Assembly (NCBI GenBank): GCA_947442905.1
Contig: CANEWV010000126.1
Location: forward strand, 1 to 5,699
DNA from: Chitinophagaceae bacterium
GTDB lineage: Bacteria; Bacteroidota; Bacteroidia; Chitinophagales; Chitinophagaceae
Length of the DNA: 5,699 nucleotides
Direction of reading: 5' to 3'
Part shown: positions 1-5,699 of the stretch, piece after piece
How the letters are laid out: the number at the start of each line of letters is the position of its first letter
How positions within the stretch are numbered: position 1 is the first letter of the stretch
Made by a program: the position numbers and the translations under genes
The notes under the pieces: model-generated
What the model saw: the letters and a program-made list of their open reading frames with translations, nothing else
Told to the model about the DNA's origin: nothing
Databases searched by the model: none

Positions 1-294
1 ATCTGTTGCTGTGTGTGTCATTGTATTCATACCGGTGTATCTGTTACCTGATTTAACACTTCTTGTAGCATTATCAGATAATACTTCTGGAATTACCATA
101 GCATCTCTTCCATAATAACTATAAGATTGCATCATAGAGTAAAGTCCGTTAACGGCTGCTCTCGAAGTAGCCATACTTTTAAATACGTCTTCGGTAAGCA
201 CACTTTGTTGTGGTTTAACGTCTAAGAAATCTTTACTACATGATGCCATAAATAGTAAAGAACTAATGATTGATATTGAATATATTTTTTTCAT
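1..294 (-). CDS. SusD/RagB-like outer-membrane nutrient-binding lipoprotein, N-terminal part (cut by left edge)
   Basis: The visible 98 codons begin with the signal peptide MKKIYSISIISSLLFMASC. Its lipobox-like end (FMAS before Cys19) predicts cleavage and lipid attachment by signal peptidase II. The mature start, C-S-K-D-F-L-D-V-K-P, is the usual opening of SusD-family proteins, followed by helical sequence (V-F-K-S-M-A-T-S-R-A-A-V-N-G-L-Y) matching the first TPR-like helices. Family members are surface lipoproteins of about 450-650 residues that cap a SusC transporter and help capture its ligand, so most of this protein lies outside the window. It starts 18 bp after the stop of the SusC-like gene on the same strand, which indicates one transcript and a cognate pair. 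The start codon follows an A/T-rich stretch with no Shine-Dalgarno sequence, as is normal in Bacteroidota. Substrate cannot be told from this fragment. Family assignment is firm. Confidence 0.92.
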   Translation of the reverse strand, partial: MKKIYSISIISSLLFMASCSKDFLDVKPQQSVLTEDVFKSMATSRAAVNGLYSMMQSYSYYGRDAMVIPEVLSDNATRSVKSGNRYTGMNTMTHTATD

Positions 295-312
295 AAAAGA
301 AACTTTATGCAA

Positions 313-3300
313 TTAAAAATTGATGTCTAATCCAAATAAGAACGTGTTAAATACAGGGGGTCTTTGAGACATTGTCCCATCGATACTCACTTCTGGATCT
401 GTATTGAAGCGCTTATCTTTTACATACGTAAATAGATTTTGTCCACGTAAGTATATTCTAGTACTACTAAATTTAAATTTATTTAATAGTGCCGTTGGCA
501 AATTATAAGATAGGGTTACATCTCTTAATCTGATATAACTACCATCGTATAAAAATCTACTGCTTTCAAAACTTCCTGATGAAGATTGTGTGCCTAAAAA
601 CACGGGTTTTGGAACATCTGTAATTTGGCCTGGCGTAGTCCAGCGTCTAGAATATTCATATCTACTTAAACCATTACTCTGGTCAGAGAAACCAAGGTTA
701 GCATCTGTCTTTTGTAAATAACCATAATCGTCATAAATAGTATTACCCCAAAATGTATACAATTGAAAACTAAACTTGAAGTTTTTGTAAGAAAACGTGT
801 TTGTTAAACCACCATAGAATTTAGGAAGTGCGCTACCGTATTGTAAACGCGGTAGTGCAGTTGTAAACGCATTTGTAGTTGAATCCTTTGCAGCACTTCT
901 ATACCAAAGCGCTTCGCCGTTTGCAGGATTCACGCCAGCATATCCACGTTGGTAATGCGTATAAAAATCGTTACCAACATTTCTTAAATAGTTTGCGTTT
1001 CCAGCATAAGCAGGATCAATTTCTGTAATTGTATTTTGGTTTGTAGTGATATTAAAGTCCGTTACCCACTTAAATCCATTTTGAGATTTTGGAACAATAT
1101 TAACAGATGATAGAGTTATTTCTACGCCGGTGTTTTTCATGGCGCCACTGTTTACTGTAATACTTGTAACACCATTTACACTCGGAATAGACTGACTAAT
1201 TAATAAGTCACTTGTCGTTCTTGTATACCACTCAAATGATCCTGATAATCTTCCTTTTAATAATGCAAAATCAAGACCAATATTTAATGGAATATTTTTT
1301 TCCCAAGTAAGGTTATCATTTGCCAATTGATTTTGAGCGAGGCCTGATTGTAAATTATAATCACTTCCTGCGCCATATAAACCAAAAGATTCAAAATTAT
1401 CAATACCCTGATTACCTGTGTAACCATAGCTACCTCTTAATTTTAATTCTCTTAACCATTCAACATTAAAAAACTTTTCGTTTGAAATATTCCATCCTGC
1501 ACCAATCGACCAAAATGTTGCTTTTCTAAAATTCTTGGCAAATCTTGAAGAAGCATCTTCTCTAATTGATCCAGATAAAAAGTATAAATCTTTATAAGAA
1601 TAATTGGTGTTAAAAAACTTACTGATTAATCTATTAGCAGTTCCGGTTCCTGTAGTTAATGTTGGACTTGAACCTCCTGCAGCAGTTACTGTTCCTGGCG
1701 CAATACCATTAACAGAAATATTAATGTCTACATCCGATCTACTCTGTGCCTCGTAACCAGCAAATGATTCTAATTTATGGTTGTCAGAAATATCGAATTT
1801 ATAACGCAAAATATTTGTTGATACCCAGTTGGTAATGTCTTGCGTATAATTTTCGATTGTTCCACCTACTGCTACAATTGCATTACCCACTCTTGGGTCG
1901 TACTGTGTACTACTAAATGCATGGTTGAAATCCATTGCATAAGAACCTTCAAAAGTTAATCCCTTAACTATTTTGTAAGTTGCTGCTGCATTTGCAGCTA
2001 TATTGTATGTTTTAGCTTTTCGCTTGGTGGTTTCGATAACTGCAACTGGATTGTATCCATTGTTATAACCAAGCTCATAAGTTTTTCCATCGCTTTTATA
2101 GATAGGTAACCATGGCGCTAAACGGTACATCGCTCTAACTGGATTTGCAAAAAAGGAGCCGCCTAAAAAGTTGCTTGTTTCTTGGAAGCTTCCACTAAAG
2201 CCGCCTTTAAAAGAAAGCTTTTTGGTGAGCTCTGATGAAATATTGATACGGTACGTTGCTTTATCGTAGTTCAGTCCTTTTGTAGGTGCTTCTGAATTAT
2301 AATAACTACCTGAAACAAAATAGGTAGACTTATCATTTCCACCACTTGCATTCAAATTGTATTGCGAATATTGACCTTGTCTTAGTACAGCATCAAACCA
2401 ATCGGTGTTGGTTGTTTTGCTAATACCATTTGCGGTTAACAATGAATCATAAGAACCTGCTCTATTACCAGCGTTCACCCAGCCCTCTCTATAATATTGT
2501 AAGTATTGATCTGTATTGAGCGTTTTTTGTTCATCACGAATGGTATTGTTGTTCATACCGTTTTGATAAGTAAAATGAAATTTAGATTTTCCAGACTTAC
2601 CTTTTTTAGTTGTAATTAATACCACACCGTTTGCAGCTCTTGAACCATATAAAGATGTAGCAGCAGCGTCTTTTAAAATTGACATGGTTTCCACGTCGTT
2701 TGGATTAAGACCTGCAATGGTATTACTATTCATTCCAGAAATATCACCACTCACCACAGGGATACCATCAATTACATATAAAGGTGCAGAACCTGCATTA
2801 ATAGAACCAATACCACGAACCCTGATATTTGGAACACCACCTGGTTGACCACTTGCATTGGTAGATTGAACACCTGCTACATTACCTTGAATACTTTCTT
2901 GTACAGAAGGATTTGGTGCACTTTCAATAACTGAATTTTTTACCGTTGTTGCGGCACCCGTAAATGAACTTCGTTTTTGATTGGTATATGCAAGAACCAA
3001 CACATCTGAGAGATTGTTTTCAGACTCTTGCATTCTTACAGTTGTCATTTTGGGATCAAAAACAGAAACGTTTTGGGAAAGTAAATCTACCCTCGAAAAT
3101 TGTAGGGTAACTCCTTTTTTGACTTTAATGGTAAATACACCATCGTCACCAGAAATAGTGCCCGTTTTTGATTTAAGTACTTTTACGGAAACATTGGATA
3201 GGGGCTGGTTGTCTTTACTTGAGACCACTTTACCCGTAATCGTAACAAGCTCTTCTCCAGTATTAGAATTAGAGCTTTGTGCAAAGGTTTGATTGGTTAG

Positions 3301-3354
3301 CAATTGAAGTACCACTCCAATAATTGCAACAATCAGATGGATGTTTTTTTTCAT
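313..3354 (-). CDS. SusC/RagA-family TonB-linked outer-membrane transporter
   Basis: This is a complete 1013-residue protein, a normal length for SusC. Residues 1-25 form a signal peptide (MKKNIHLIVAIIGVVLQLL, then T-F-A before Q-S). Residues about 36-108 look like the carboxypeptidase-regulatory-like beta domain (ITGKVVS..., GTISGDDGVFTIKV). There is no STN domain, so classical FecA-type sigma/anti-sigma signalling through this protein is not expected. The plug spans about 126-253 and carries the hallmark motifs LYVIDGIPV (192-200) and ANGVVLITTKKG (241-252) after ILKDAAATSLYGSRA. The rest is a 22-strand-type barrel ending in ...LFGLDINF; a terminal Phe suits BAM-mediated insertion. The role is energised import of an oligomeric nutrient (glycan or peptide) across the outer membrane with the SusD partner encoded 18 bp downstream. 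I chose the ATG at 3354 because it begins a textbook signal peptide. In-frame ATGs at 3390 and 3420 would put 12 or 22 extra residues before it. Confidence 0.95.
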   Translation of the reverse strand: MKKNIHLIVAIIGVVLQLLTNQTFAQSSNSNTGEELVTITGKVVSSKDNQPLSNVSVKVLKSKTGTISGDDGVFTIKVKKGVTLQFSRVDLLSQNVSVFDPKMTTVRMQESENNLSDVLVLAYTNQKRSSFTGAATTVKNSVIESAPNPSVQESIQGNVAGVQSTNASGQPGGVPNIRVRGIGSINAGSAPLYVIDGIPVVSGDISGMNSNTIAGLNPNDVETMSILKDAAATSLYGSRAANGVVLITTKKGKSGKSKFHFTYQNGMNNNTIRDEQKTLNTDQYLQYYREGWVNAGNRAGSYDSLLTANGISKTTNTDWFDAVLRQGQYSQYNLNASGGNDKSTYFVSGSYYNSEAPTKGLNYDKATYRINISSELTKKLSFKGGFSGSFQETSNFLGGSFFANPVRAMYRLAPWLPIYKSDGKTYELGYNNGYNPVAVIETTKRKAKTYNIAANAAATYKIVKGLTFEGSYAMDFNHAFSSTQYDPRVGNAIVAVGGTIENYTQDITNWVSTNILRYKFDISDNHKLESFAGYEAQSRSDVDINISVNGIAPGTVTAAGGSSPTLTTGTGTANRLISKFFNTNYSYKDLYFLSGSIREDASSRFAKNFRKATFWSIGAGWNISNEKFFNVEWLRELKLRGSYGYTGNQGIDNFESFGLYGAGSDYNLQSGLAQNQLANDNLTWEKNIPLNIGLDFALLKGRLSGSFEWYTRTTSDLLISQSIPSVNGVTSITVNSGAMKNTGVEITLSSVNIVPKSQNGFKWVTDFNITTNQNTITEIDPAYAGNANYLRNVGNDFYTHYQRGYAGVNPANGEALWYRSAAKDSTTNAFTTALPRLQYGSALPKFYGGLTNTFSYKNFKFSFQLYTFWGNTIYDDYGYLQKTDANLGFSDQSNGLSRYEYSRRWTTPGQITDVPKPVFLGTQSSSGSFESSRFLYDGSYIRLRDVTLSYNLPTALLNKFKFSSTRIYLRGQNLFTYVKDKRFNTDPEVSIDGTMSQRPPVFNTFLFGLDINF

Positions 3355-3373
3355 ATAGCGTAGTTGTATCGTG

Positions 3374-3397
3374 AAAAAATAGCTTGGCATAGCTATT
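3374..3397 (-). terminator. Terminator-like hairpin in the presumed susC leader (possible attenuator)
   Basis: On the minus strand the sequence reads AATAGCT-ATGCCA-AGCTATT followed directly by TTTT, giving a perfect 7-bp stem, a 6-nt loop and a run of six T counting the stem end. It ends about 20 nt before the chosen susC-like start codon. The stem has only two G:C pairs, so it is weak as an intrinsic terminator. If transcription starts upstream of it, it could act as an attenuator or translation-control hairpin. If the ATG at 3390 (in the loop) or 3420 is the true start, this is simply coding sequence. Confidence 0.25.
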
Positions 3398-3420
3398 CTG
3401 GTAAACAAATTACAGAACAT

Positions 3421-3440
3421 AACCTCAGCGCAGGTTTTTT
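3421..3440 (+). terminator. Weak terminator-like hairpin reading toward the plus-strand gene
   Basis: On the plus strand AACCT-CAGCGC-AGGTT forms a perfect 5-bp stem with a 6-nt loop and is followed by four more T (a T-run of six in all). Nothing coding on the plus strand lies before it in the window. Its possible use is to stop antisense transcripts coming through the susC-like gene before they enter the plus-strand gene. The stem is short, so this may be chance. Confidence 0.2.
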
Positions 3441-3471
3441 GTTCTTTCTAAAACATTATTAAATAAATTTA
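3438..3471 (+). promoter_or_regulatory. Candidate Bacteroidota-type promoter for the plus-strand membrane protein gene
   Basis: TTTG at 3438-3441 could serve as the -33 element, and TAAATTTA at 3464-3471 matches seven of eight positions of the -7 consensus TAnnTTTG (the last G is A). The 22-bp gap is slightly longer than usual. Predicted transcription would begin near 3475-3480, inside the first arm of the inverted repeat at 3473-3507. A repressor bound there would block initiation. TAAATTTA is itself palindromic and the region is A/T-rich, so a chance match is quite possible. Confidence 0.25.
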
Positions 3472-3472
3472 G

Positions 3473-3507
3473 TAATTTCCGAAATGCATTTATTGTTTCG
3501 GAAATTA
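3473..3507. promoter_or_regulatory. Perfect 12-bp inverted repeat made of two TTTCnGAAA dyads; candidate operator
   Basis: The arms TAATTTCCGAAA (3473-3484) and TTTCGGAAATTA (3496-3507) are exact reverse complements separated by 11 bp. Each arm contains its own odd-centred dyad, TTTC-C-GAAA centred at 3480 and TTTC-G-GAAA centred at 3500. The site is therefore at once an inverted repeat and two near-identical half-operators 20 bp apart, about two helical turns. No T-run follows the structure on either strand, which argues against a terminator and for a protein-binding site, probably for two dimers on one DNA face. It ends 33 bp before the plus-strand start codon and lies about 120 bp upstream of the susC-like start, so it could control either direction. 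The binding protein is unknown. Confidence 0.5.
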
Positions 3508-3540
3508 TAATTAATTGATTTTCAATAAATTAAAAAAATT

Positions 3541-4776
3541 ATGCTTAAAAGAGGCAAGGAAGAAATTATATATTTATTAAATAAATGCATAGAGAAGTTT
3601 CAAGAAGAAACGGGAAAATCTGTTATTCAAAACACCAATCGTAAAAATTACGAGGCGCTAGCAATACATTTAAGTGAGATTAGTAACCTACTTCCTACCA
3701 CTCATGAAACCTATGGTCATGCTATTTATGAGTCAGATCCGCAATTTAATAAAGCCAATTATCCTTTTAGAAAATACGATATAACAGGCGGCCAAATTAA
3801 AGATGCGCTAATGGGCCTAGTAGCTAATCCGCGTCCCTTTTTGATTGACACCTGCTATATTTATTTGTATGGGGTGGGTAGACAAGCTTTTGAGCTTAAC
3901 CCAGTTGATGTTTCCTTGGTGGCTTCAGAAACTTCTCAACCTGGTTCCAAAGACAGTTATTCTATTATCACAGAAAATCAACAACTCAAATTAAAACTTG
4001 CCTCCCTTGTAAAAGAGACCGACAAAAAAATCTTTAATCGGCTGCGTTTTTATAGGATGATATTTATTCCGCTTTGCGTGTGTCTACTTATCAGTGGTAT
4101 TTATTTTTGGAAGGAGCAAAATGAAAGTATTACTGCTCTAAATACCATAAGTAAAGACTTCAATATCATGCCTTACAAAGTTACCCCAACCGAAAAAGAC
4201 AATATAGAAGGCATTTGGCTTTGCTATACAGGATCGCCTCAGGCGAGACCTTCCGACCCCAACAGGTACCATAAAGTGGTGGCAAATTTGGTTGAGATTA
4301 GGTTTAAAGATGGTTACTTCACCTATTACAGATATGGTGCGGGCTTTAACCATACCGGTTATATTCAGTTTGAATCACCGAATGTATTATCGATTCATTC
4401 ACGAATTATGAATGGAAACAATAAAACTGAATACCCAAGACACAGTTTAATGAGTCTTACAAAAAACACTAAATATCAAACTTCAATATCGGCTTCTTGG
4501 AATTTTGATGCGGGAAATAATAAAAGAATTATTGGTATCAGAGAGGTCTATGAAAAAATTGGAAAAGATGGTCGCATCGAAGAGATTATTAATACGCCTG
4601 CCAATGCAAGCTGTCAATGCAAAATTATAAAGTGGTATCAAAAAAATAATGAAGTACAAACTTTTTACTTAAAAAATACCATTTTAGATTCTACAAAAAA
4701 CCCTCAACTCTATCAATTAATTGACGATAAAAGTATTTTGCTAAAAGATCCCGAAACGGGGGTTGTGATCCATTAA
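3541..4776 (+). CDS. Unrecognised single-pass membrane protein with cytoplasmic N-domain and periplasmic C-domain
   Basis: I do not recognise this 411-residue protein. Residues 1-115 form a soluble, largely helical domain. Its segment 80-115 (DITGGQIKDALMGLV, then NPRPFLIDTCYIYLYGVGR) loosely resembles the helix-turn-helix-like N-domains of some Bacteroidota proteins; that resemblance is inference. Residues 116-145 look like a linker, and 146-165 a short charged helix, possibly coiled coil. One membrane segment spans about 173-190 (MIFIPLCVCLLISGIYFW), preceded by the basic stretch KKIFNRLRFYR, which predicts N-inside, C-outside. Residues about 222-411 are beta-rich with many aromatics (GIWLCYTGS, GYFTYYRYGAGFNHTGYIQF) and hold Cys228 and a C-x-C pair at 358/360 that could form disulfides. 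The layout recalls ToxR-like membrane regulators, but a structural or adaptor role is equally open. The start is the first ATG after an in-frame stop at 3526-3528, with an A-rich leader. It is divergent from susCD and convergent with the peptidase gene. Confidence 0.8.
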   Translation: MLKRGKEEIIYLLNKCIEKFQEETGKSVIQNTNRKNYEALAIHLSEISNLLPTTHETYGHAIYESDPQFNKANYPFRKYDITGGQIKDALMGLVANPRPFLIDTCYIYLYGVGRQAFELNPVDVSLVASETSQPGSKDSYSIITENQQLKLKLASLVKETDKKIFNRLRFYRMIFIPLCVCLLISGIYFWKEQNESITALNTISKDFNIMPYKVTPTEKDNIEGIWLCYTGSPQARPSDPNRYHKVVANLVEIRFKDGYFTYYRYGAGFNHTGYIQFESPNVLSIHSRIMNGNNKTEYPRHSLMSLTKNTKYQTSISASWNFDAGNNKRIIGIREVYEKIGKDGRIEEIINTPANASCQCKIIKWYQKNNEVQTFYLKNTILDSTKNPQLYQLIDDKSILLKDPETGVVIH

Positions 4777-4793
4777 AAATACTAAGGCAAAAT
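4777..4793. other. 17-bp gap between convergent genes, no clear terminator
   Basis: The plus-strand gene and the peptidase gene end tail to tail with 17 bp between their stop codons. I see no stem followed by a T-run here on either strand. The only nearby dyad, CCCG-AAA-CGGG at 4750-4760, lies inside coding sequence, is 4 bp long and lacks a T-run. Transcripts from both sides probably overlap at their 3' ends or use Rho. Confidence 0.5.
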
Positions 4794-5699
4794 CTATCTA
4801 GTTAATCTGTAAATGGTTAGTGCGGCTCTTTTAATAATCAGCGGAAACTCTTTCAGGTTAATGGTTTCACCAGGTGCATGTGCGCCTTTTCCTGACGATC
4901 CCATACCATCCACAGCGTCAACATATTTGGCAACATATGAAATATCGCCAGCACCTCTTGATCCTGGATCGCCTTCTATAGCTGGACCAAGTCCCATACT
5001 ATTTGTTACACCACTAATTACCTCTAATACTTTTTTGTTACCGAGTGTTGGTTCCATACTTGGTATTCCATCGCTAAATGTGATGGTTGCTTTTGTGCCA
5101 TTCAAATTTTTCTGAACAATAGCACTCATTGTTTTTCTGGCCTCGTTTTTTTGAGCCTCCGTTAAAAAACGCAAGTCACCAGTAACATATGCAGTAGGTG
5201 AAACAATATTTGTTTTTCCTATTGCTGTTCCTGTTGCTTTTGATCTATTCAAATTTACTTCTGAGCCTCCTACAAACATACCCGGATTAAAAGTTAAATA
5301 TTTTTCTTGACTGAGTGTTTCTCTAAAAGAATTTACAATTCGAGCTGCTTCATAAATTGCACCATAGCCACCTGCATTCGTAAACACACTTGCACTATGC
5401 CCTGTTTTTGCTGAAACATTTAATGTCCATGAACTTGAGCCTCTTCTCGCTGTCGCAATGGTATTGAGTCCATGTGCGCTTTCAAAACCAAGTGCGATAT
5501 CTGTCGTTTTAGCTGCTTCAATAAAGTGACCCCTACTTATTTGAAATGGCTTTGCAGAAGACTCTTCATCGCCGGTTAAATAAGCAATTATGTCTGCATT
5601 ATTTAATAAGCCTTGTTGTTGTAATGCTTGTAATGCAATAATCATTACTACATCTCCGCCCTTCATGTCATAAACACCTTGTCCGGTTGCTACCGAATC
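4794..5699 (-). CDS. M20-family zinc metallopeptidase, C-terminal part (cut by right edge)
   Basis: The visible 301 residues stay open to the window edge, so the true start, any signal peptide and the first metal-binding His (H-x-D motif) lie beyond it. Seen here (visible numbering) are GVYDMKGG at 8-15 with the metal-bridging Asp11, TGDEE at 42-46 with the general base Glu45 and ligand Glu46, the third carboxylate ligand in G-F-E-S (Glu73), a dimerisation domain from about 82 to 195 with the conserved His101 (T-G-H-S), and the closing ligand His274 in GAHAPGE. The order matches carboxypeptidase G2-like members, which remove C-terminal residues (for example Glu) or split dipeptides using two zinc ions. 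All visible catalytic residues are present, so the enzyme should be active. Substrate is unknown. Its stop lies 17 bp beyond that of the converging plus-strand gene, with no clear terminator between them. It may supply amino acids from peptides imported by a SusCD system, but it is not in that operon. Confidence 0.9.
   Translation of the reverse strand, partial: DSVATGQGVYDMKGGDVVMIIALQALQQQGLLNNADIIAYLTGDEESSAKPFQISRGHFIEAAKTTDIALGFESAHGLNTIATARRGSSSWTLNVSAKTGHSASVFTNAGGYGAIYEAARIVNSFRETLSQEKYLTFNPGMFVGGSEVNLNRSKATGTAIGKTNIVSPTAYVTGDLRFLTEAQKNEARKTMSAIVQKNLNGTKATITFSDGIPSMEPTLGNKKVLEVISGVTNSMGLGPAIEGDPGSRGAGDISYVAKYVDAVDGMGSSGKGAHAPGETINLKEFPLIIKRAALTIYRLTR

Larger units (their letters stand above)
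3355..3540. other. Divergent intergenic region between the susC-like gene and the plus-strand membrane protein gene
   Basis: This stretch lies between two divergently read genes, so it should carry promoters for both. It is very A/T-rich from about 3442 onward. It holds several dyads listed separately: 3378-3397, 3421-3440, 3473-3507, and a smaller ATTGA-TTT-TCAAT at 3514-3526. No small ORF with convincing coding character and no tRNA-like structure is seen. I find no exact match to the Bacteroidota -7 element (TAnnTTTG) for the susC-like operon. The closest, TAATTTG on the minus strand at 3406-3412, is one spacer base short and has no TTG at a proper distance upstream. Confidence 0.6.

Noticed and set aside
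2981..3292. Plus-strand open frame of 103 codons inside the susC-like gene
   Set aside because: It lies antisense to the conserved signal-adjacent and regulatory-like domain of the transporter, has no recognisable domain, and its composition follows from the opposite-strand codons.
3406..3412. TAATTTG on the minus strand as the -7 promoter element of the susC-like operon
   Set aside because: It has one spacer base instead of the two in TAnnTTTG and no TTG about 20 bp upstream, so I did not list it as a promoter.
3514..3526. ATTGA-TTT-TCAAT inverted repeat just before the plus-strand gene
   Set aside because: It has 5-bp arms in a region of extreme A/T content, which is expected by chance; not strong enough for a separate operator.
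4138..4353. Minus-strand open frame of 71 codons inside the plus-strand membrane protein gene
   Set aside because: It is antisense to a longer, well-formed coding frame and has no family features or start context of its own.
4750..4760. CCCG-AAA-CGGG dyad near the end of the plus-strand gene as a terminator
   Set aside because: The stem is 4 bp with a 3-nt loop, lies inside coding sequence and is not followed by a T-run on either strand.
4813..5115. Plus-strand open frame of 100 codons inside the peptidase gene
   Set aside because: It is antisense to the part of the peptidase that carries the final metal-binding His; the opposite frame is clearly the real gene.
1..5699. Mobile elements, CRISPR arrays, RNA genes or frameshifted genes
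   Set aside because: I saw no transposase-like frame, terminal inverted repeats, regularly spaced direct repeats or tRNA-like cloverleaf, and all four real genes read through without internal breaks.

Overview
The window looks like chromosomal DNA from a low-GC member of the Bacteroidota. The evidence is a RagA/SusC-type TonB-dependent transporter followed directly by a SusD-type lipoprotein, a pairing almost confined to this phylum. Start regions are A/T-rich and lack Shine-Dalgarno sequences. The style of the proteins would fit Chitinophagales or Sphingobacteriales, but that is an impression, not a measurement.

Layout from left to right. Positions 1-294 (minus strand) hold the N-terminal 98 codons of a SusD-like nutrient-binding lipoprotein that runs off the left edge. 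Positions 313-3354 (minus strand) hold a complete SusC/RagA-like outer-membrane transporter of 1013 residues. The two form a susC-susD operon with an 18-bp gap. Positions 3355-3540 form a 186-bp divergent intergenic region, the most structured non-coding part of the window. It contains a hairpin with a T-run in the susC leader, a second T-run hairpin facing the other way, a candidate Bacteroidota-type promoter, and a perfect 12-bp inverted repeat whose two arms are each a TTTCnGAAA dyad. Positions 3541-4776 (plus strand) encode an unrecognised 411-residue protein with a cytoplasmic N-domain, one membrane segment and a probably periplasmic C-domain. Positions 4794-5699 (minus strand) hold the C-terminal 301 codons of an M20-family metallopeptidase that runs off the right edge and converges on the plus-strand gene.

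The SusC and SusD proteins would form one outer-membrane 'pedal-bin' importer for an oligomeric nutrient. No carbohydrate-active enzyme or polysaccharide-sensing regulator is visible, so the substrate is unknown. The nearby M20 peptidase makes a peptide substrate as plausible as a glycan, but that link is weak because an opposing gene separates them. The plus-strand gene has a ToxR-like layout, with a possible DNA-binding N-domain inside and a possible sensor domain outside. It starts 33 bp after the double dyad. The most interesting hypothesis here is therefore that it is a membrane-bound regulator controlling itself and/or the divergent susCD operon. I see no mobile element, CRISPR array, tRNA or rRNA, and no clear new defence or biosynthetic system.
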